From NCBI GenBank assembly GCA_026686845.1, contig JAIVEN010000001.1:39548001-39612000 (forward strand): DNA of 64,000 nucleotides. Reading direction: 5' to 3'. Below, piece by piece: positions 33,800-44,890 of this stretch (its first letter is position 1; the number at the start of each line of letters is the position of its first letter). A program made the position numbers and the translations under genes. Source of the DNA: Adenanthera pavonina. Taxonomy: Eukaryota > Streptophyta > Magnoliopsida > Fabales > Fabaceae. The notes beneath the pieces were generated by a model. That model had not been told where the DNA came from and made no database searches. It saw only the letters and a list, made by a program, of their open reading frames with translations.

Positions 33800-34590
33800 A
33801 AAATAGAAGAAGAGCACTATCACTTGCTTCAACAGTTCTGTGACATCACCAAAAAGTATGAGAACATGCTTTTATCCAATAAAAGTCAAGTGACATAAAC
33901 CTAAGTAGAATTCCTTGGTATGATTTTCAACAAAGGTTTCTATCATTCCGACCCACATATAGCCCAAGAATTACTTAACTTTCTTGATGAAATCTTACTA
34001 ATAAATAGATTCAACAATTTTTGGGAATTGCTAATTACATTCAAGAATTTATTCCTCATGTGTCAAATCATACTAGCCTACTGTCCAAGCTTTTAAAAAA
34101 GAAAGGTCCACCATCATGGACTTGCCCAAACTGCTGCTATAAAACATCTCAAGAATGTCTCACAAAATCTACTTGCTCTCAAAATCTCTCATAAATGTAC
34201 CAAAATCCTGACAATATATGCAAGTAAGCACTATTAGGGTGATGTTCTCCTTGAAGAACTCGATGAAAAGATGTTTTAGTGCAAACATGCTAGCAGCTAG
34301 TTCAAATAATCAAAAAAGCATAATGTGCCATCAACAAAGAAATCCTTGTCATTAAGCAAGGAATTGAAAAGTTCAGTTTTCACCTTAGCCTGTACCACTT
34401 TATCATTCAAATGGACAACTCATCTTTTCCAAAAGTGTTGGATTCCAAGAAGAAAGTGTTATTAGACAAGAAGTGCTCTAGTGGCAAGACTAGTTCTCTT
34501 GCTATAAATTCATAGTTCAACATATCAAAGGTCACAAGAATTTCATCATAGTTCTTCTTTCTCATCCAAAATAACTCCAGTTAATTACTC
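33800..34590 (+). pseudogene. EPRV-1 reverse transcriptase C-terminus and RNase H, plus arm
   Basis: Plus-oriented copy of the fragment at 32963-33780. It begins in the RT just after the palm domain with a HYHLLQQFCDITKKYE block and continues through VEFLGMIFNKGFY and the RNase H domain to an IVQHIKGHKNF segment, the usual end of caulimovirid RNase H. Many stops and frameshifts occur (for example near 33893, 34200 and 34330), and the copy is more decayed than the minus arm. Homology to the other arm is continuous, so the two arise from one viral lineage. The RT catalytic motif is missing here too. Confidence 0.72.
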
Positions 34591-35995
34591 CAGAAAAACC
34601 AATAACCTTCATCTTCATGGGTCATCCAAAGAATCCTAAATTGTTCCTTTATGAACAACTCATCATAAACTATAAACTCACCGCCAAGAACAAGAAGCTC
34701 TTCCCACCTTAAGATAAAATGCCAATGAGCCCCGGTGATGTTCAGCTCCAAACAAAGAAAAGCCTTCTTCCACTAGCTCAATTTCCTTCTTATTAAAACC
34801 AAAATTCCTTTCACAACTCACCTTTTTTGAAATTAGTACTCTCTACCTCACCTTAACGACCTTTGACAAGTCTATATTGAAAAAAATACTCGAAATGAAC
34901 TTTTCTAGTATTTATGTTCTCTCTCTACTCTTTATATCATAGCCCTTGCCTTACCCTCTCTCCAAACAAACCATCTCTTTAAATGGTTTTCTCCCATCCC
35001 TTGGTGGAGATCGATACTCTATGACACCATCCAAGATAACAACCTTTGGGAGCTCTCAAGACCTCCTAGATGTTGCATCTTTGTAGTCCATCATCTGTAC
35101 AGTTGGGGAAGGAAAGGTCACTTAGTCTACTAGCAACAAGCCTCTCACTATCTCACTTCAACAGATTGACCAACTGAGCACATAAGACAATTTTAAAGGA
35201 TTATAGTATTACTTGTGTGATCTTAATAATTGTGTTTTTAGTCTTAAAGATACAGTCTTGTACATATCTTTTGGCCTATTCCCTAGATAATTTATCCTAA
35301 GTTTCCCAAAAGGACTAGATTGTTATGCCTCTAATGATTATTGGGAAAGTCTCTCACTCACACATATTTCTAAGGAGCAATCAGCTAGTAACCCTCAAAC
35401 ATCACAAAACTTTCGCAATGCTCAACAAGAGTTCTTAGCCAATCTTGGACTCATTGTTCGGGATACCTTAGGAGAACCCTTAAGAAAAATTGATTACTTA
35501 GTCCAATATGAACCATCAGCCCATTGGGATCGACCAGTTGGAGAACCCATAAGATGGGTAGATTTCGCAAATCTACCCATAGTTAACTTTGCAGAATTCT
35601 CCAATATGTTCCAAGACTCTCAAGACCCAAATGATATTGAGCCCCAAGCTCTTGATGACCTCATAGAAAAATTTGAATCAATTTTACACAAGAGAAGAAG
35701 ATCTGATGCTTCAAACACATAGACCCAAATCTCTCTCCTTTGCATAAGCCCGACTGCAAAGGATAGTTCTCTCCAAACCGTGTGACATTTAGCCTGCCAA
35801 GTACCATTAATAGTATTTACTTTTGTGTGGCTGCCAACTAGCATTATAAGTATGTTATGTTTTGTAGCATGTGTGTGCTTTATTACTTTTAGTGTGCCTA
35901 GCTTTTATTGCCAAGTTGTAAAGTAGGGTATGGTCCTATAATAGCATGTGGTCCTGTAATGAGTGGTCTGGAGTCTTGTAACCTTGTAAGCTTCC
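34591..35995 (+). pseudogene. EPRV-1 polyprotein C-terminal region and promoter flank, plus arm
   Basis: It continues without break from the RNase H remnant. Recognisable blocks are a HPKNPK..LYEQLI segment (about 34620), LTAKNKKLFPP, and the terminal MFQDSQDPND segment at 35608. The last runs about 35 codons to HKRRRSD before a stop near 35720. No enzyme domain is recognised. The uninterrupted sequence at 34585-34605 shows the empty site of the retrotransposon block that splits the minus arm. Downstream, 35840-35995 is the promoter-upstream region, homologous to 9720-9890. Confidence 0.65.
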
Positions 35996-36400
35996 CTAGA
36001 TAAATAGGGAGCTCTTATCCTGTTGTAGGCATCAAGTGTTCATCAATAAAAATCCCTTGTGTGTTTTAAGTAATGTTCCCCTGAAAAACTTTCTTTTCTG
36101 AAATCTTCCCTTGCTCCTCTTAAAATGTCTCTCATCAACGCATGTATACTCTACATTTGCCTCTATTGAGAATCCTGTGTGTCAAAAAACGCTGAGTCTA
36201 TTCTTGATTATAAGTCTCTTACAAGGCACCCATGTCGCTTAATTCATGGATCCGTAAGATTTGCTTAAAGATACAAAATTTTTGAAATCTTAAGGAGCCT
36301 GGAGACTCTTACTACATAAAGGATACAAAATTCATGTGGGCTTGTTTCTGTTTCTACTAAGTTGGATGCGAAATCTAGATCTAATTGTCAGACTCCCATC
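35996..36400 (+). promoter_or_regulatory. EPRV-1 promoter remnant and leader, plus arm
   Basis: A mutated TATA element CTAGATAAATAGGG at 35996-36009 corresponds to CTATAAATAGGG in the minus arm. About 390 bp of leader follow, similar to 9300-9700 inverted (shared GTCTATTCTTGATTATAAG). The leader breaks off near 36400 where Harbinger transposase coding resumes, so unlike the minus arm it lacks the final part and the primer binding site. Confidence 0.65.
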
Positions 36401-36404
36401 AAAT

Positions 36405-36960
36405 TGCATGCATTACATTGCTCGGATGGGAAGGAATTGTACATGATGCTCATGTTTTTGAGAATGCCCTCATAAGTCCTTTCATGAATTTTCCTCATCC
36501 GTCTCTTGATATGTTTCTTGTAAATACAATTATTTATTGTTTGAGTTGAAATCACAAATACTTAACAAAAATTTCATTGATTATTAGGTAAATATTAATT
36601 GTCATATGAATGCAAACGCTACCACCTTCTAGAATTTAGGCATTCACAAAAAGTTGCAAACCACAATGAAGTATTCAATTATTACCATTTAAACTTAATA
36701 AGCACATTAGAAAGAACTTTTAGAGTTTGGAAGAATATGTTCGCAATTTTACATTAAATGCCTAGGTTCAAATTTGAATCACAAGTTCAAATAATTTGTG
36801 CAACAATAGTTATACACAACTTCATTAGAAGGAAATCTGAGACGGATTATGAATTTTTGCCCTATTAAGAGCATGAAGATGGTAATCATGTTAATGAATA
36901 TTCGTGATTTATTTAAAGATTAAATTGTTGAACATTTGTAAGATAATTAGTCACGTAATA
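36405..36960 (+). pseudogene. PIF/Harbinger transposase, C-terminal fragment
   Basis: Continuation of the transposase broken at 9162. Translation gives GWEGIVHDAHVFENALI, containing the second catalytic Asp of the DDE triad, and a FPHPSLD block. After a 68-bp gap flanked by GTAAATA come GKY and RYHLLEFRHSQ, then NHNEVFNYYHLNL with LERTFRVWKNMFAILH, and finally an IHNFIRRKSETD tail. These are the conserved C-terminal blocks of plant Harbinger transposases; the Glu is in the LERTF block. The 68-bp segment (about 36519-36586) could be an intron or an insertion. Stops at the GKY block and in the tail make it non-functional. Confidence 0.75.
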
Positions 36961-37014
36961 TTATTAAGTTTCTTATAGTATTTTTAATATTGAATTATGT
37001 TTAATATTATACCA

Positions 37015-38070
37015 AGTGAATAGAAAGAGGAGAAGTAGGAAACAGATGGGCAGCTCAAAGGTTAGTATAACAATAATAAAAATAATAAAGTAAATAAAAT
37101 ATAAACACTTTAAACAAAGAACATAAAGTAAATGCCCAAAAATAAATTATAGAAAACTAAAGTATTGCTAGATCTACATGAAAATAAAAGTGCAGGAAAA
37201 TTAAAGGTTAATGAAGAAGAAAAGGTTAGTGAATATGCAAAAAAAAATGGATAATATAAAACTTTACTAAAAATAAAAGAGAAAGAGGCTTAGAAAGAAC
37301 TTTGTCAAGAACATCTCTCAACTCTCACTACAATATGTTATACCCTTGTAAGGGACCTTACATGATTATTTATAGAAGTTTTGAGTTACATCCAATGGCC
37401 AAAATTAATTTAATATAATGGCTAAGGTTTAATCTAACTTTCAGCGTTCTACGATCAATAGCCACCAACAGCCACTTGTATAGTTAGGATCTTCCAGTCA
37501 AATTATACAATAGTCAATAGGTGAACAGTATCAGTTAATAGTCAACTCATGAATAGTAATTTGTAATTTTGACTTTTCTTTTTGGGGGAAAAATCAATCA
37601 TCTGCAAGGTTAATGGTAAAACAATCCTCTTTATTATCCACATTTGAGAGTGTGTTAAATGATGATGGTCTCTGTTCATTTTCCAGGAGAAGAAGAACTT
37701 ATTTCAACTGGTTGATAAATGTTTGTTTGTCAAAGGTTAAAGCCAAAGTATACATGTATTTGGTTCTTTTGATTGAAAAACTTGCTAGTTTCTGAAGTAA
37801 TTATTTCTGAACCATAATTTGACTGTATTAACGTTTGCTCAGCTTTAGTCAAAGTCTGCATACTATCTAATGTATGGTATTTTCTAGAGGGTTGAAAGGC
37901 CAGTTGCTAGACTCTTATATACTTATAATGCCCAGCAAAGAAGATATAGATAGTTTGGAGAAAAAAGTGTTATCAACAAGGTTAATTTTTGTGTGAAACT
38001 ATTGAAAGCTTTCTTTGATTGGTTGTGCTAATATATCTTCATTGGGACCAAAAAATTTTGAAAGTCCTTA
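37015..38070 (-). mobile_element. EPRV-3 minus arm (promoter and leader)
   Basis: Reverse complement of 38260-39380. Clear matches are 37600-37760 with 38650-38800, and 37440-37530 with 38890-38990. It contains a minus-strand TATA box (CTATAAATAATC at 37363-37375) followed by a leader of 350 bp. No ORF of note occurs in the arm. Identification as pararetroviral rests on the arrangement (terminal coding region, TATA, long leader) shared with EPRV-1 and EPRV-2, so it is an inference. Confidence 0.55.
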
Positions 38071-39400
38071 TCCCTTTATATTGGGGGCAAAACTTGAATA
38101 AACTCAAAAAAATTTCTCAACTCTTTGAACCTATTGGCTATAATTATTGGGATTACATTGATACTTAGTATAATACCTTTTGGTACCAAAATAAATATTT
38201 GCACCACACCTGGTTTGTGTACTTTTTTTTATCAAACCTGGTTTGTGTACTTTAACCGCAAAATTAGCTACAATTTTCCCCAATGGTTTATTAAATGGTG
38301 GGATTATTTTAATTCCATTGAAGACATATTGCCACAACCAATCAAAGAAGGCCTCGAATACTTACACATAAAAATTAACCTTGTTGATAATCCTTTTACC
38401 GGTATTACTACACTTTTTCTCGAAACTATCTATATCCTGGATCTTTGCCTGGCATTACAGGTATCGTAGTCCAGCAACTGGGCTTCCAACCCTCCAGAGA
38501 TATTATACATTAGATGGTATGCAAACTTTGACTAAAGTGGAGCAAACATCAATGCAGTCAAATTGTAGTTTAGAAATAATCCACAACGGTTAATTCTTTA
38601 GAAACTAGCAAGTTTCTCAACCAAAATAACCAAATACATGTCTACTTGGCTTCAACCTTTGACAAACAAATATTTATCAACTAGTTGAAACATGCTCTTC
38701 CACTCTTGGAAAATGAACAGAGATCATCATCATCTAACCCATCCTCAAATGTGGATAATGAAGAGGATTGTTTATTGTTTTACCATTAACCTTGCAGACA
38801 ATTAATTTCCCTTTCCCCCCCCCCCCAAAAAAAAGTCAAAATTATTATTTATGAGTTGACCATTGACTGATATTATTCACTTATTGACTATTGACTGGAA
38901 GTATTCATAATCTGACCGAAAGATCCTAACCATACAAGTGGCTACTAATCATAGAATGTTGAAAGTTAGATTAAACCCTAGCCATTAAACTAAATTAATT
39001 CTAGCCATTGGATGTAACTCAAAACTTTTATAAATAGTTATGTAAGATCCTTTACAAGAGCATAACATATTATTGTGAGAGTTGAGAGACGTTCTTTTAT
39101 TTTTAGTAACGTTCATATTAACCATTTTTGTGCATATTCATTAAATTTTCTTCTTCAGTCTTCGCTGTGCGGACTACTGCAGTTCTAACACTTTCTTAAT
39201 TTTCCTGCATTTTTATTTTTATCTAGATCTGGCAATGCTTTAGTTTTTTGCATTTTATTTTTCTATATTTACTTCATATTCTTTGTTTAAAGTATTTATA
39301 TTTCATTTACTTTATTATTTTTATTATTGTTGTTCTAACCTTAGAGCAATTCGTATGCTTCCTACATCTTTACTCTATATTGTACTCTCCTCCAAGCACC
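38071..39400 (+). mobile_element. EPRV-3 plus arm with C-terminal ORF remnant, promoter and leader
   Basis: Plus-oriented partner of 37015-38070, with about 190 bp of unpaired loop (38071-38260). The open frame 38125-38469 (114 codons) contains YNFPQWFIKWWDYF, an aromatic motif that resembles the region following RNase H in some endogenous caulimovirid polyproteins; I hold this loosely. A TATA box TTTATAAATAG is at 39027-39037, followed by a leader. A CCTGGTTTGTGTACTTT duplication lies at about 38210-38255, and a poly(C) run at 38814-38826. There is no RT domain in this locus, so the virus assignment is less certain than for the others. Confidence 0.5.
39027..39037 (+). promoter_or_regulatory. 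TATA box of EPRV-3 plus arm
   Basis: TTTATAAATAG, paired with CTATAAATAA in the inverted arm near 37370. It is followed by leader-like sequence with no long ORF. Confidence 0.5.
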
Positions 39401-39429
39401 ATTCCTTATCACTAAATATTCTATATTGA

Positions 39430-40200
39430 CTAAATATTTTCAACACTAATTAGTTATGGAATGAGAAAAAGAGTCCTATTGAAAATAAAAATGTCATTTT
39501 ATTTAAGGCTTGTTTTCATAATATTTATAAATTAAAATTAAAGGTAAAAATTATTAATGAATTTTAAGTAATTACACATCCTAAAGTGCTTTTTGAAGAT
39601 ATATATTTATTTTGGCAAATCACTTGTTAAGGTAAAAGTTTACAAATAAAAATCATGTTACAATAAACTCAATTCTAACTAAAATTAATTATGCAAAAAT
39701 CAATTATACTCAAAAATTACTTTTGTGAACTTTATTCCAAACACATCGAGTACGTGAGAACTTTATACTCACTTCTTTGACGGTTGAAATCAATTATGGT
39801 ACCAAAATTGCATTTGCCTGGTCCTTCACTTCTTCGGCTGTAATCGATTACGTGAGTGTTTAAATTATGTTGTAATCAATTTCATGTAAGTTTATATTAG
39901 AGTTTACAAAATTAATTTTGTCTAGAATTGATTTTATTGTAACGTGAATATGATTTATATTTGGATAATTTAAATTAAAAACACTGTTAAATATGTAATT
40001 GCCATAAATGTTTAAAATGTCATTTGTTTCTTAAATAATAATTTATTTTAAAAATTCATTAATAATTTTTTTATCAAAATTGAAATTTATTAATAATATT
40101 CAATTAGAGATCAAATTATAAAACATATGCAAAACAATTAGTGATATAATAATATAATATTTTTAATTTACTAAATATTTTCAATGGACCAAAGAATTAT
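39430..40200. repeat. AT-rich repeat pair (39430-39790 plus, 39840-40200 minus)
   Basis: Two inverted copies of an AT-rich repeat; a third copy, plus oriented, lies at 42975-43310. Shared signatures are AATGTCATTTTATTT, AAAATTATTAATGAATTTT and a TCAATTCTA..AAATCAATT end followed by AAACACA. The second and third copies also prolong the EPRV-2 palindrome. A MITE-like origin is possible, but no clean terminal repeats or target duplication were found. Confidence 0.55.
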
Positions 40201-40204
40201 GCAA

Positions 40205-40940
40205 CAAAATTTAATCACTATTTATAAGATAATTCAACTTTATCCCGAGTATAAACAGCATTTCCTGGGCATCAAGGACTCAAGGGACACCTTAAGATTA
40301 TCTCACTTACTAGTGAATGATTCAATGCATAAATCCTTATAGGATTATTGAAATGTTACTGAGGTGGATCTTGATCAGATTCTTTCTGGTACACAAGTTC
40401 CTCATGTTAGGCAAGTGTAGAGCGTACTCGAATTTGGATAGATAGGGTTAAGGCATAACTATATCAGAATCTCAGGATAGGAGAGAGAATTTTAGAAACT
40501 CATAATTGTATTTCACAAAGGAGGTTTCTTCTCTGCTTACCCCCATGTTATAGACTAAACTCCTTCTTATAGATCTGGAGCATCACTTTCCTTACTCACT
40601 CATTATTACAAACAGACAAGAAAAGCTGAAAAGTAAATACATGGCAGAAAGGCTCTATCAGCTTCTTCCCAACAGTGAAAGTAAGTGCAAGACAGATAGG
40701 TTTTATCAACCTTATCAACCTAGCTTTACATGACTTAAAATGGTGTCGGCAAACTAACTTTTTACATAAAGACAACACACTTAGACTGTCGGCATAAAAA
40801 ACAAGACCTAAAAGTTTTGACATATAGGCTCATGACTGCTTGAGTGATTTTTTACGTCTCCTTGAAGTTTCTTTTTCTTTCTCTTCATTGCTTTTCTCTA
40901 TATCTTATCCAATTCTGCGTCAATGTCAAATTCTACAAAA
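40205..40940 (-). mobile_element. EPRV-2 left palindrome arm: promoter and leader
   Basis: Minus-oriented pararetroviral 3' region. The TATA box CTATAAGAAGGA (40561-40572, minus) is followed by a leader ending near TTCTTTGGTCC at 40205, a possible decayed primer site. The entire segment is the reverse complement of 42200-42965. The stretch near 40905 (CTTATCCAATTCTGCGTCAA) pairs with 42240. Confidence 0.7.
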
Positions 40941-42199
40941 GATCAGATTGTCCAGTTGTCTAAGAGAGAAAACTTTGGAGAAAATGAGGGTCTATGTCAT
41001 TAAGGTCCTATGACCCAAGAAACTGAAGAAGGTCTTAATCTTTCATGAGATCTGTCATTGGTAGGTCTTGGCTGGTAGAGGGTTGATTGCAATTAGCTGT
41101 TGGTGCTAAAGAAAGCTTTGGCCAGTTGAAAGGAATGGCTTATCCTGTAGTAAACATTTCTTCTAAAACGAAGAATCCTCCTAGCAAGGGTCCTAAGGAT
41201 GTGCACATCTGGTCAATTGCATTTCCTGTAAAATTATTAAGACCTAAAAGATAATCTTTTAATTTATTAATAACTTAATGTTCACGAATTGGTCAATGCA
41301 TGGTTTACCCCATAGATGACTCTGGACTGGAGTGAACAGGTTTCCTTGGTGATCAAATTCATAAGGACAATGGACAACAAAGAAGGTGTAGGTTTTCTGT
41401 TTTTGCAGGGGGATATTCCAGAACTAGTTCTCTTCTATTTCTTTGTATAAACATCATCTCCATACTAATAATGGAGCATACCAAGAAAGGAAGGTAGCTA
41501 GGTTGGAATGAGTATTCTGCATATCAGTCAAATACTTATAAGTTTGTCTTGGTGGCAAGGTGAAGGAACAGGCAAAAAGGGTGGAGAGAGACCACATATG
41601 CCACATGAATTCAGTAGTAATTGGTCATTTGATGAAGGGTATGACCAAGTATGGTAACAAAGGGTCAAAGAACTCAGGTTTAGGGGAAATTCCTGTGGCT
41701 TGTAAGAAAAGATGGAGATAATAAAAAAGAGTTTTCCTGGCAACAGCATTGATCTCAGGAACATTAGCTGGGTACTGTGTTGGAGGAAAGACAAGTTGGT
41801 GACTTAGATAAGAGTGAGGGTTGGGATGGTGTTTAGGCATGGCTGAAATTGTCAGGATGTAGAGAGGTGCTGATTTTCCAAGGGTGGCTATGTGAGTATT
41901 CTTTGTGAGAGGTCTCGAAAGGAGATTTGCTAACACATTGTGCTTTCCCTTGATGTGTTCCACTATGAATTTATAGCGAGAAAATCAATCTTTCCAACAA
42001 AATAATTGTTTTCTTGGGAGTATCTTCTTTTTCTGGTCCAGAATGGTTGGAAATGATATATTATCCATTTCAATAGTGAATTGATTGAAGCTAAGATAAA
42101 AGTTGAATTTCTCAATTCCTCTTTTGACCGCAAGGATTTCTTTGTAGATAACATGATAATGCTTTTCAACTTCTTTAAATTGTCTACTAGCAATTGCAG
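40941..42199 (-). pseudogene. EPRV-2 RNase H and polyprotein C-terminal region
   Basis: The loop of the EPRV-2 palindrome. On the minus strand, 42209-41985 encodes the RNase H middle (KHYHVIYKEILAVKRGIEKF and a MDN motif), and 41963-41625 encodes EHIKGKHNVLANLLSRP followed by a proline-rich C-terminal stretch. This order is that of caulimovirid RNase H and its downstream region, and it is closely similar to EPRV-1. RNase H degrades the RNA strand during reverse transcription. A frameshift near 41975 separates the two ORFs. The catalytic first Asp region and the RT are not included. 40941-41620 shows only short open frames. Confidence 0.72.
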
Positions 42200-42965
42200 A
42201 ATTTGACATTGACGCAAAATTGGATAAGATACAGAGAAAAGTAGCAAAGAAAAAGAAAAAGAAATTTCAATGAGACATAAAGAATCAATCAAGTAGTGAT
42301 GAACTTATATGTAAAAACTTTTAGGTTTTGTCTTTTATGCTAACAGTCTAAGCGTGTTGTCTTTATGTAAAAAGTCAGTTTACCGACACCACTTTAAGTC
42401 ATATAAAGCTAGGTTGATAAGGCAGATAAAGCCGATCTATCATGCACTTACTTTCACTGTTTGAAAAAGGCTGATAGAGTCTATCTACCATGTATTTACT
42501 TTTCAGCTTTTCTTGTCTGTTTGTAATAATGAGTGAATAAGGAAAGTGAGGCTCCGGATCTATAAGAAGGAGCCTAGTCGGTAACATGGGGGTAAGTAGA
42601 GAAAAACCCTCCTTTGTGAAATACAATTATGAGTTTCTAAAATTCTCTCTCTCCTATCCTGAGATTCTGATATAGTTATGTCTTAACCCTGTCTATCCAG
42701 ATTCGAGTATGCTCTATATCTGCCTCATATGAGGAACATGTGTACCAGAAAGAATCTAACCAAGATCCACGTCAGTAACTTTTCAATAATCCTGATATAG
42801 GGATTTATGTATCATATCATTAACTAATAAGTGAGATAATCCTAAGGTGTATCCTAAGGTGTCCCTTGAGTCCTTGATGCCCAAGAGAGGCTGTTTATAC
42901 TCGAGAGAAAGTTGGATTATCTTATGAATAGTGATTAAATCTTGTTGCATAATTCTCTGGTCCAG
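42200..42965 (+). mobile_element. EPRV-2 right palindrome arm: promoter and leader
   Basis: Reverse complement of 40205-40940 with roughly 85-90% identity by eye. The TATA element CTATAAGAAGGAGCC lies at 42560-42574 and leader sequence continues to about 42965. The short ORF 42399-42626 on the minus strand has no counterpart and is spurious. Arm homology extends past 42965 into the AT-rich repeat. Confidence 0.7.
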
Positions 42966-42974
42966 TATTATTGG

Positions 42975-43310
42975 AACATAAAAAATATCATTTTATTTAG
43001 TTTAAAAATTAAATGTATTTTTTAATTTATTTTCACATTATTGATAAATTTCAATAGTAATTAAAAAATTATTAATGAATTTTTTAAAAATAAAAATTAT
43101 TATTTTGAAAACAAATGACACTTTAGACATTTTTGGTAACTACACATCTAAAAGTACTTTGAATTGAAATCATCCAAACATATTCATTTTGTTAAAATCA
43201 TTTATGAGTTAAAAATATCCAAACATCATGTTACGGTAAAATCAATTCTAAAGAAAATCAATTTTGCAAAATCAATTTCACAAACTCTAATCTAAACACA
43301 CTAGTATTGG
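42975..43310 (+). repeat. AT-rich dispersed repeat, third copy
   Basis: Homologous to 39480-39790 (direct) and 39850-40200 (inverted). It ends TAATCTAAACACACTAG. It forms the outermost part of the right EPRV-2 palindrome arm. Confidence 0.55.
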
Positions 43311-43559
43311 ATTATTATTATTGAAAATATTTTTGAAAATTCATTCTTATTATTTTTGTTTTTAAATATATAATTTGAAAAAAAGAATTATTCAAATAGA
43401 TATACCAATATGGACTTAATTTCACACAGAGCAATATGATCGTTCTGAGTTCCTGCGAAGATTCAAAAGCATCACACGGCACAAAGGTCTAAAAAATGTA
43501 ATTATTAGTTATTTTATAAAATCATGTTACTCTTATATATTATTTCAACCAAGTCACAT

Positions 43560-44890
43560 CTGTTTTGTTTTGCTGATGATTGATTAGTTTTTGCTGGGGT
43601 GATATTTATTCAGTTGCCATTATTCAAGACACTCTTCAGAAATTTTCTATAGCTTCTAGTTTGACCATCAATGCTAATAAAAGTACGATCTACCTAGAAA
43701 TACCTAGAAATTTTCTACAGAATCTGGTTTCACCGGCTCGAGAAAATTTTGAACTACCTAGGTTTCAAGGATGGACAACTACTAGTAAGATACTTAGGAG
43801 TGCCACTGAGTTCAAAGAAGCATGTATGTGCAGATAATGAACCACTGATTGATAAAACGGTGAGTCGAGCTACATTAAACATTGGACAGTCAAACATCTC
43901 AATTACATTGGTAGGATCCAATTGATCTCTTCGGTTTTAATGAACATACAAAGATTTTGAAGTCAAACTTTTCCTCTTCTAGGAGAGGTACTTCAACAAA
44001 TTCAATCTATATGCAGGAGCTTTCTTTTGTCAAGTGGCGAACAAAGTAGAAAGACTCCAATAGATTGGGATGGTATTTGTCAACCTAAAGAGAGTAGAGG
44101 ATTGGGTTTTAATGAGTTGTTATCCTAGAGTAAAGCAACTTTATCCAAATTGCTACTTGACTCACACATGATTCAACTTGTTCAGCTTAGTGCTATTGGG
44201 TAAAAGGATATCAATTAAAAATATGTTCAATATAGCAGGTAACCCCTAAATCTACTACTAACTCTTGGCGGTGGCTAAATCTTCTAAATATTAGGGATGG
44301 GTTTATGACTTATTTCCAAGATTTTGACATTAGAAATTTATTGATGAGACCAAAAGGGCAAAGATACAAATGATATACTCCAAATTTCATCCTACCAACC
44401 CTCTTGTCCCTTGGAATTGCATTGTTTGGAATAGTTACTCTCTTCCAAAAATGCCATTTATTGCATGGCTTGCATTTCATAATAGATTACCCTCCAAAGA
44501 TAGATTGATAACAACAAATCTACCACAAAATGACCAATGTGTGTTATGTACAAGTCATTCTGGAACTAGGAATCAGCTCCTCTTTGAATGTGAATTCTCT
44601 ACTGGTATCTTAAGGAATTTTATGCAATTAGTGGATTTTGATATTGGTTCTTCTAGGTTTGAGATATGGCACCATACTTTTGTTGATTCCAAACACAAGT
44701 CTCAACCTATTTTCAAGAGTAACTATGTTATGTGCAGCTCTTTATAAGATACGACAAACCAGAAATGATGTTATCTTGCGAAAATCTAATAGAGATAAAT
44801 ATTTGTTTTAGGGTAATTAATAACCTTAAAGTGAGATGGAAACGTCTTTTGATGGATAAAACTAGGTATACGAAAGCAGTAGGTTTGAGA
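43560..44890 (+). pseudogene. L1-type LINE, reverse transcriptase C-terminus and zinc-binding tail
   Basis: The conceptual translation starts FCFADD at 43565, the LINE RT active site, and continues with an ANKST block and YLGVPLSSKKHVCADNEPLIDK, the hallmark of plant L1 elements (43790-43860). An ICQPKESRGLGF block follows near 44085. The zinc-binding reverse-transcriptase tail (44370-44747 open) carries WNSYSLPKMPFIAWLAFHN, a CVLCTSHSGT segment and FECEFS. LINEs are copied by target-primed reverse transcription, and 5' truncation is the normal outcome. Endonuclease and most of RT are missing; frameshifts and stops are frequent. No poly(A) tail or target duplication was found. Confidence 0.8.

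Noticed and set aside
38814..38826. Poly(C) run as a possible assembly joint
   Set aside because: The paired arm has a shorter G-rich run at the same position, so simple length variation explains it.
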